Assembly: GCA_963785155.1 (NCBI GenBank)
Contig: CAWAUB010000007.1
Coordinates: 496,001 to 560,000 of the forward strand
Source: DASUSH01 sp963785155
GTDB taxonomy: Bacteria; Actinomycetota; Thermoleophilia; Solirubrobacterales; 70-9
DNA: 64,000 nt
Direction: 5' to 3'
A program made the translations under genes and the position numbers. Positions 61,023 to 64,000 of the stretch are shown here, in pieces. Each line of letters opens with the position of its first letter. The stretch's first letter is position 1. The notes below the pieces were generated by a model. It made no database searches, had not been told where the DNA came from, and saw only the letters and a program-made list of their open reading frames with translations.

Positions 61023-62024
61023 CTAGAGCCAGCCGCGCCGGCGGAAGTAGACCAGCATGCTGACCAGCAGAACGCCCATGCCGCCGACGATGATCCAGAA
61101 GTCCGCGGGATCGCCCTCGCCGGGGACGCCGACGTTCATCCCCCACAGGCTCGCGATCAGCGTCAGCGGCAGGATGATCACGGTGATCGAGGTCAGCACC
61201 CGCAGGATGTCGTTGACGCGGTGGGAGATGTAGGACTCGTTCGTCTCCTCGAGCGCCTCGACCACCTCCTTGTAGTTCTCGAGCATGTCCCAGATCCGCT
61301 CGTGCGCGTCGACGATGTCATCGAAGTAGATCTCGAGGTCGATGTCGGGCGCGAGATAGCGCTTCTTCACGTTCTCGAGGTCGCGCAGCACCGTTCGCTG
61401 TGGGCGGATCACCTTGCGGAAGTTGATGATCTCCTGCTTCGCGTTGGACAGGTCGCGGACGACGTCCTCGGAGCGGCCCTCGAAGATCACCTCCTCGAGC
61501 GAGTCGAGCTTGTTCCCGATCTTGCGCAGCATCGGGAAGCAGTAGTCGAAGGAGTCGTCGACGATTCGGTAGAGGAGGTAACCCGAGCCCTTCGAGAAGA
61601 GCTGCTCGCGCGTCTCCTCCTTCTGGCGGCAGCGCTCGAACAGGTACTCGACCGGCTGCAGCGGCTGGTTCTGGATCGTGACGAGAAAGTCGGGCCCGAC
61701 GAAGATGTCGAGCTCACCCGCGTTCAGCCGGCCGACGCTCGGGTCGAAGATCGGGAAGTGGAGGACGATGAACAGGTAGTTCTCGTACTCGTCGATCTTC
61801 GGCCGCTGGTTGCGGGAGAGGACGTCCTCGAGGTCCAGCGGGTGGAACTCGAAGTGCTCCTCGAGCCAGGTGTTCTCGAGCGCGGTCGGGCGCTCGATGT
61901 TGACCCAGCGCAGGCCCTCGCCCTGAACGGTCTCTACGTTCGGCTTACGCGGCTCGGAGGGGGGCGGGGCGAGCGTCGCGCCGCGGGTGCTCCGGCGCAG
62001 TCTCGGCTTGGGAAGGCTCGGCAT
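61023..62024 (-). CDS. corA: Magnesium/cobalt transporter CorA
   Basis: 333 residues. The large N-terminal cytoplasmic domain (HPLDLEDVLSRNQRPKIDEY; YLFIVLHFPIF) and long stalk helix lead to two membrane helices. The first ends in the defining LWGMNVGV with the GMN filter, and the second (FWIIVGGMGVLLVSMLVYF) is followed by a basic tail. Passive Mg2+ channel gated by Mg2+. ATG at 62024. Divergent from the thrC leader. No M-box is seen upstream. Confidence 0.94.
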   Translation of the reverse strand: MPSLPKPRLRRSTRGATLAPPPSEPRKPNVETVQGEGLRWVNIERPTALENTWLEEHFEFHPLDLEDVLSRNQRPKIDEYENYLFIVLHFPIFDPSVGRLNAGELDIFVGPDFLVTIQNQPLQPVEYLFERCRQKEETREQLFSKGSGYLLYRIVDDSFDYCFPMLRKIGNKLDSLEEVIFEGRSEDVVRDLSNAKQEIINFRKVIRPQRTVLRDLENVKKRYLAPDIDLEIYFDDIVDAHERIWDMLENYKEVVEALEETNESYISHRVNDILRVLTSITVIILPLTLIASLWGMNVGVPGEGDPADFWIIVGGMGVLLVSMLVYFRRRGWL

Positions 62025-62093
62025 CGTTCAGCTCGCTAGTCATCGGTTACAGCCCCGTGGGCCAAGACTACGACACGCCTGCGTTACGCCGTG

Positions 62094-62099
62094 TATATT
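62094..62099 (+). promoter_or_regulatory. Candidate -10 box TATATT of the thrC riboswitch promoter
   Basis: TATATT in otherwise GC-rich DNA, 18 bases after a weak -35-like ACGACA (62070-62075). The predicted start would fall near 62105, 13 bases before riboswitch stem P1. Confidence 0.4.
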
Positions 62100-62117
62100 G
62101 GCGCCCACATAGACCGC

Positions 62118-62222
62118 CACATCTAGAGGGGTGGAGGGACTGGCCCGTAGAAACCCCGGCAACCACCAAGGCTTCGGTCTTGGAAGGTGCCAATTCCAGC
62201 AGGTGGAAGCCTGGAAGATGTG
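62118..62222 (+). ncRNA. S-box (SAM-I) riboswitch aptamer upstream of thrC
   Basis: P1 is a perfect 7-bp stem, CACATCT (62118-62124) with AGATGTG (62216-62222). Conserved core elements are in order: GAGGGACTGGCCC (kink-turn side), GAAACCCCGGCAACC, AAGGTGCCAATTCCAGC, and a P4-like arm before P1 3'. This is the classic SAM-I aptamer rather than SAM-IV or SAM-II. Binding S-adenosylmethionine would stabilise P1 and normally switches the downstream gene off. Confidence 0.93.
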
Positions 62223-62240
62223 AGTGGGAGTCCCAACCGG

Positions 62241-62292
62241 ACCTCTGCTCACACCGCGCAGAGGTCTATGTCGTTCAAGGACAAACGACATA
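62241..62292 (+). promoter_or_regulatory. Riboswitch expression platform: two perfect hairpins before thrC
   Basis: Hairpin A: ACCTCTGC (62241-62248) with GCAGAGGT (62258-62265). Hairpin B: TATGTCGTT (62267-62275) with AACGACATA (62284-62292). There is no T-tract, so classic termination is doubtful. B ends seven bases before the Shine-Dalgarno GGAG (62300-62303), so translational control or Rho-type control is possible. Confidence 0.55.
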
Positions 62293-62309
62293 CGGGACTG
62301 GAGAAGCAA

Positions 62310-63554
62310 ATGGCCATAGAGGCACTCAGGTGTAAGGAATGCGGAACCGACTACCCGCTCGACGCTCGCTACGTCTGCGAGAACTGCTTCGGGCCGCTCG
62401 AGGTCGCATATGACTTCAGCGGGCTCGACCCCGACGAAACGCGGCGGCGGATCCAGGCCGGATCGGCTGGGATCTGGCGTTACTCGGACTTCCTGCCGTT
62501 CGCGGGCGGGCCGCCTGCCGAGCGCGGCGCGCTCGAGCCGGGCCTGACCCCGCTCGTCCGTGCCGATCGGCTTGCTGAGCGGCTCGGTCTCGGCGAGGTC
62601 TGGGTGAAGAACGACGCCGCCAACCCGACCCATTCGTTCAAGGACCGGGTCGTCGCGGTTGCCCTGGCGAAGGCACGCGAGCTCGGCTTCGAGACGGTCG
62701 CGTGCGCTTCGACCGGAAATCTCGCGAATGCCGTCGCGGCTCATGCCGCCGCGGCGGGCCTCGAGTCGTTCGTCTTCGTCCCCGCGGACCTGGAGGAGCA
62801 GAAGCTGCTCGCGACCGGTATCTACGGGACCCGACTGATCGGCGTCGACGGCAGCTACGACGACGTCAACCGCCTCTGCACGGAGCTCTGCGAGAACCGG
62901 CCATGGGCGTTCGTCAACGTCAACCTGCGCCCCTATTACGCAGAGGGGTCGAAGACGCTCGCCTTCGAGACCGCCGAGCAGCTCGGCTGGGAGCTGCCCG
63001 ACCGGGTCGTCTGCCCGATCGCATCCGGGTCGCTGTTCACGAAGATCGGCCGCGGCTTCCAGGAGTGGATCGACCTCGGCCTGCTCGACGGCGAGCTGCC
63101 GACCTTCAACGGCGCCCAGGCGGAGGGCTGCAGCCCGGTCGCGGAGGCGTATGCCGACGGCCGCGACGTCTGCCGGCCGCAGCGGCCCGACACGATCGCG
63201 AAGAGCCTCGCGATCGGCGATCCGGCCGACGGCCCATACGCGATCGACCTCGCCCGTTCCACGGGCGGCTCGGTCGAGTCGGTCACCGACGACGAGATCC
63301 GCGACGGGATCCGGCTGCTCGCCGAGACCACCGGGATATTCACGGAGACGGCAGGCGGCGTGACGACGGCCGTCCTGGCCAAGCTGGCCGAGGCCGGCGC
63401 GATCGACTCGGACGAACGGGTCGTGCTCGTGATCACCGGCGAGGGCCTGAAGACGCTCGACGTGACCCGTGAGGGCTTCGAGATGGACCGGATCGCTCCG
63501 ACCCTGGACAGCTTCGAGGCGATCGAGAACACGGCGGTTACAGCAGCCGCTTAG
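62310..63554 (+). CDS. thrC: Threonine synthase
   Basis: PLP enzyme that converts O-phosphohomoserine to threonine. 414 residues from the ATG at 62310 (Shine-Dalgarno GGAG, six bases before); an upstream in-frame codon at 62187 lies in the riboswitch and is rejected. N-terminal zinc ribbon Cys8, Cys11, Cys23, Cys26. PLP lysine Lys111 in NPTHSFKDR; phosphate-binding ASTGNLANAVAAHAA; later GVTTAVLAKLAEAGA. The zinc-ribbon-bearing short form is found in actinobacteria, archaea and plants. Control by a SAM riboswitch links it to the methionine branch from the same phosphohomoserine/homoserine pool. Confidence 0.94.
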   Translation: MAIEALRCKECGTDYPLDARYVCENCFGPLEVAYDFSGLDPDETRRRIQAGSAGIWRYSDFLPFAGGPPAERGALEPGLTPLVRADRLAERLGLGEVWVKNDAANPTHSFKDRVVAVALAKARELGFETVACASTGNLANAVAAHAAAAGLESFVFVPADLEEQKLLATGIYGTRLIGVDGSYDDVNRLCTELCENRPWAFVNVNLRPYYAEGSKTLAFETAEQLGWELPDRVVCPIASGSLFTKIGRGFQEWIDLGLLDGELPTFNGAQAEGCSPVAEAYADGRDVCRPQRPDTIAKSLAIGDPADGPYAIDLARSTGGSVESVTDDEIRDGIRLLAETTGIFTETAGGVTTAVLAKLAEAGAIDSDERVVLVITGEGLKTLDVTREGFEMDRIAPTLDSFEAIENTAVTAAA

Positions 63555-63614
63555 AACCCGGTAGCCTCATTCAAGCCTCGCGTACTAATGCGGGGGGTGG
63601 GAATGGAGGCCAAC

Positions 63615-64000
63615 GTGCGTAGGACGAAGCTGACGATCTTGATCGCCGTGGGGTGCGTGTTTGCCGCAACCTCGGTCGCCCAGGCAGCCGGGCCGACCGC
63701 AGTCGCGACGGACAGCGACGGCGTGGTCTACGCCGGCTTCGAGAACGGCGGCCAGATCAAGCGCTACTCCGGCTCCGACGGCTCGTTCCTCGGTGCGTGG
63801 GGCACCGCCGGCAGCGGCGCCGGCCAGATCGGCGGCGTGGTCGCACTCGACGTGGCCCCGACGGGCAGCGGCGGCAACGCCGGCAACGTCTGGGTCCTCG
63901 ACACCAACCGCCGCGTCCAGGAGTTCACGCGGTCCGGAACCTTCATCCGTGGCTTCCAGCTCAACGCCTGCGGTGCCGGGATCACGCCGAACCCAACCAA
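63615..64000 (+). CDS. Secreted NHL/beta-propeller-like protein (cut by window end)
   Basis: The frame is open to the end of the window. GTG at 63615 has a perfect Shine-Dalgarno (GGAGG at 63605-63609, five bases before) and is preferred to the ATG at 63603, which overlaps that Shine-Dalgarno. Signal peptide RRTKLTILIAVGCVFAATSV-AQA, then propeller-like blades: VATDSDGVVYAGFENGGQIK, RYSGSDGSFLGAWGTAGSGA and VWVLDTNRRVQEFTRSGTF. The pattern fits NHL repeats. A weak hairpin (CCTCGC/GCGGGG, 63576-63595) lies between thrC and this gene. Confidence 0.75.
   Translation, partial: MRRTKLTILIAVGCVFAATSVAQAAGPTAVATDSDGVVYAGFENGGQIKRYSGSDGSFLGAWGTAGSGAGQIGGVVALDVAPTGSGGNAGNVWVLDTNRRVQEFTRSGTFIRGFQLNACGAGITPNPT

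Noticed and set aside
62187..62309. Longer thrC starting at 62187
   Set aside because: That start lies inside the SAM riboswitch, has no Shine-Dalgarno, and adds residues unlike threonine synthase; ATG 62310 has GGAG at the right distance.

Overview
The window comes from a high-GC actinobacterium. The best guess is class Thermoleophilia (Solirubrobacterales-like). The pointers are a yebC-ruvC-ruvA-ruvB block followed by a fused secDF, a long RecJ next to rel, many secreted proteins built from RTX, delta-60, LVIVD and NHL-like repeats, frequent GTG/TTG starts, and short intergenic palindromes. There is no rRNA, CRISPR array or phage, and no recognisable transposase.

Layout. 1-9.6 kb: end of mutM, a P1 peptidase, recO, dgt, dnaG, tRNA-Asn and a broken glycosyltransferase. 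9.6-15.1 kb: an SDR enzyme, a thioredoxin-like lipoprotein, a PadR regulator divergent from a carotenoid oxygenase, then a tRNA-like gene whose two halves lie 1.4 kb apart with part of an M28 peptidase between them. 15.1-22.7 kb: a large secreted protein and a copper block (CopC/CopD fusion, multicopper oxidase), all frameshifted, then a small basic protein behind a SigB-like promoter. 22.8-33.6 kb: intact transporters, an ion channel, a membrane phosphodiesterase, an antiporter, an amidase and an RpiR regulator. 33.7-37.2 kb: two exported ferritin-like proteins, pdxS-pdxT (vitamin B6) and an RTX protein. 37.2-39.8 kb: M29 aminopeptidase and an LVIVD propeller protein. 40-53 kb: DNA repair, secretion and stringent response (yebC, ruvCAB, a PAS protein, secDF, recJ, rel). 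53-64 kb: an FAD oxidoreductase, a lipid kinase-HIT fusion, an MBL hydrolase, phosphomannomutase, an Ap4A-phosphorylase-like HIT protein, YceH, a methyltransferase, CorA, and threonine synthase under an S-box (SAM-I) riboswitch.

The most interesting signal is a 63-64 nt element directly before ruvB (42051-42114) and again before secDF (43729-43791). Both copies fold into the same two hairpins, and the second hairpin ends in the AU of the start codon. The copies differ at five base pairs and all five changes are compensatory, so the structure is conserved rather than the sequence. A shorter, more diverged relative precedes pdxS (start codon at 35167). Neither ruvB nor secDF has a Shine-Dalgarno sequence in the usual place. 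It looks like an unnamed structured translation-start leader.

Caution on quality. Many genes, including dnaG, pdxS, pdxT and manB, show single-base frameshifts, often in compensating pairs. They cluster at 7-9, 13-21 and 34-36.3 kb, with scattered cases near 47.3, 53.7 and 58 kb. Consensus errors are the simplest explanation, so broken genes here should not be read as true pseudogenes without read-level support.
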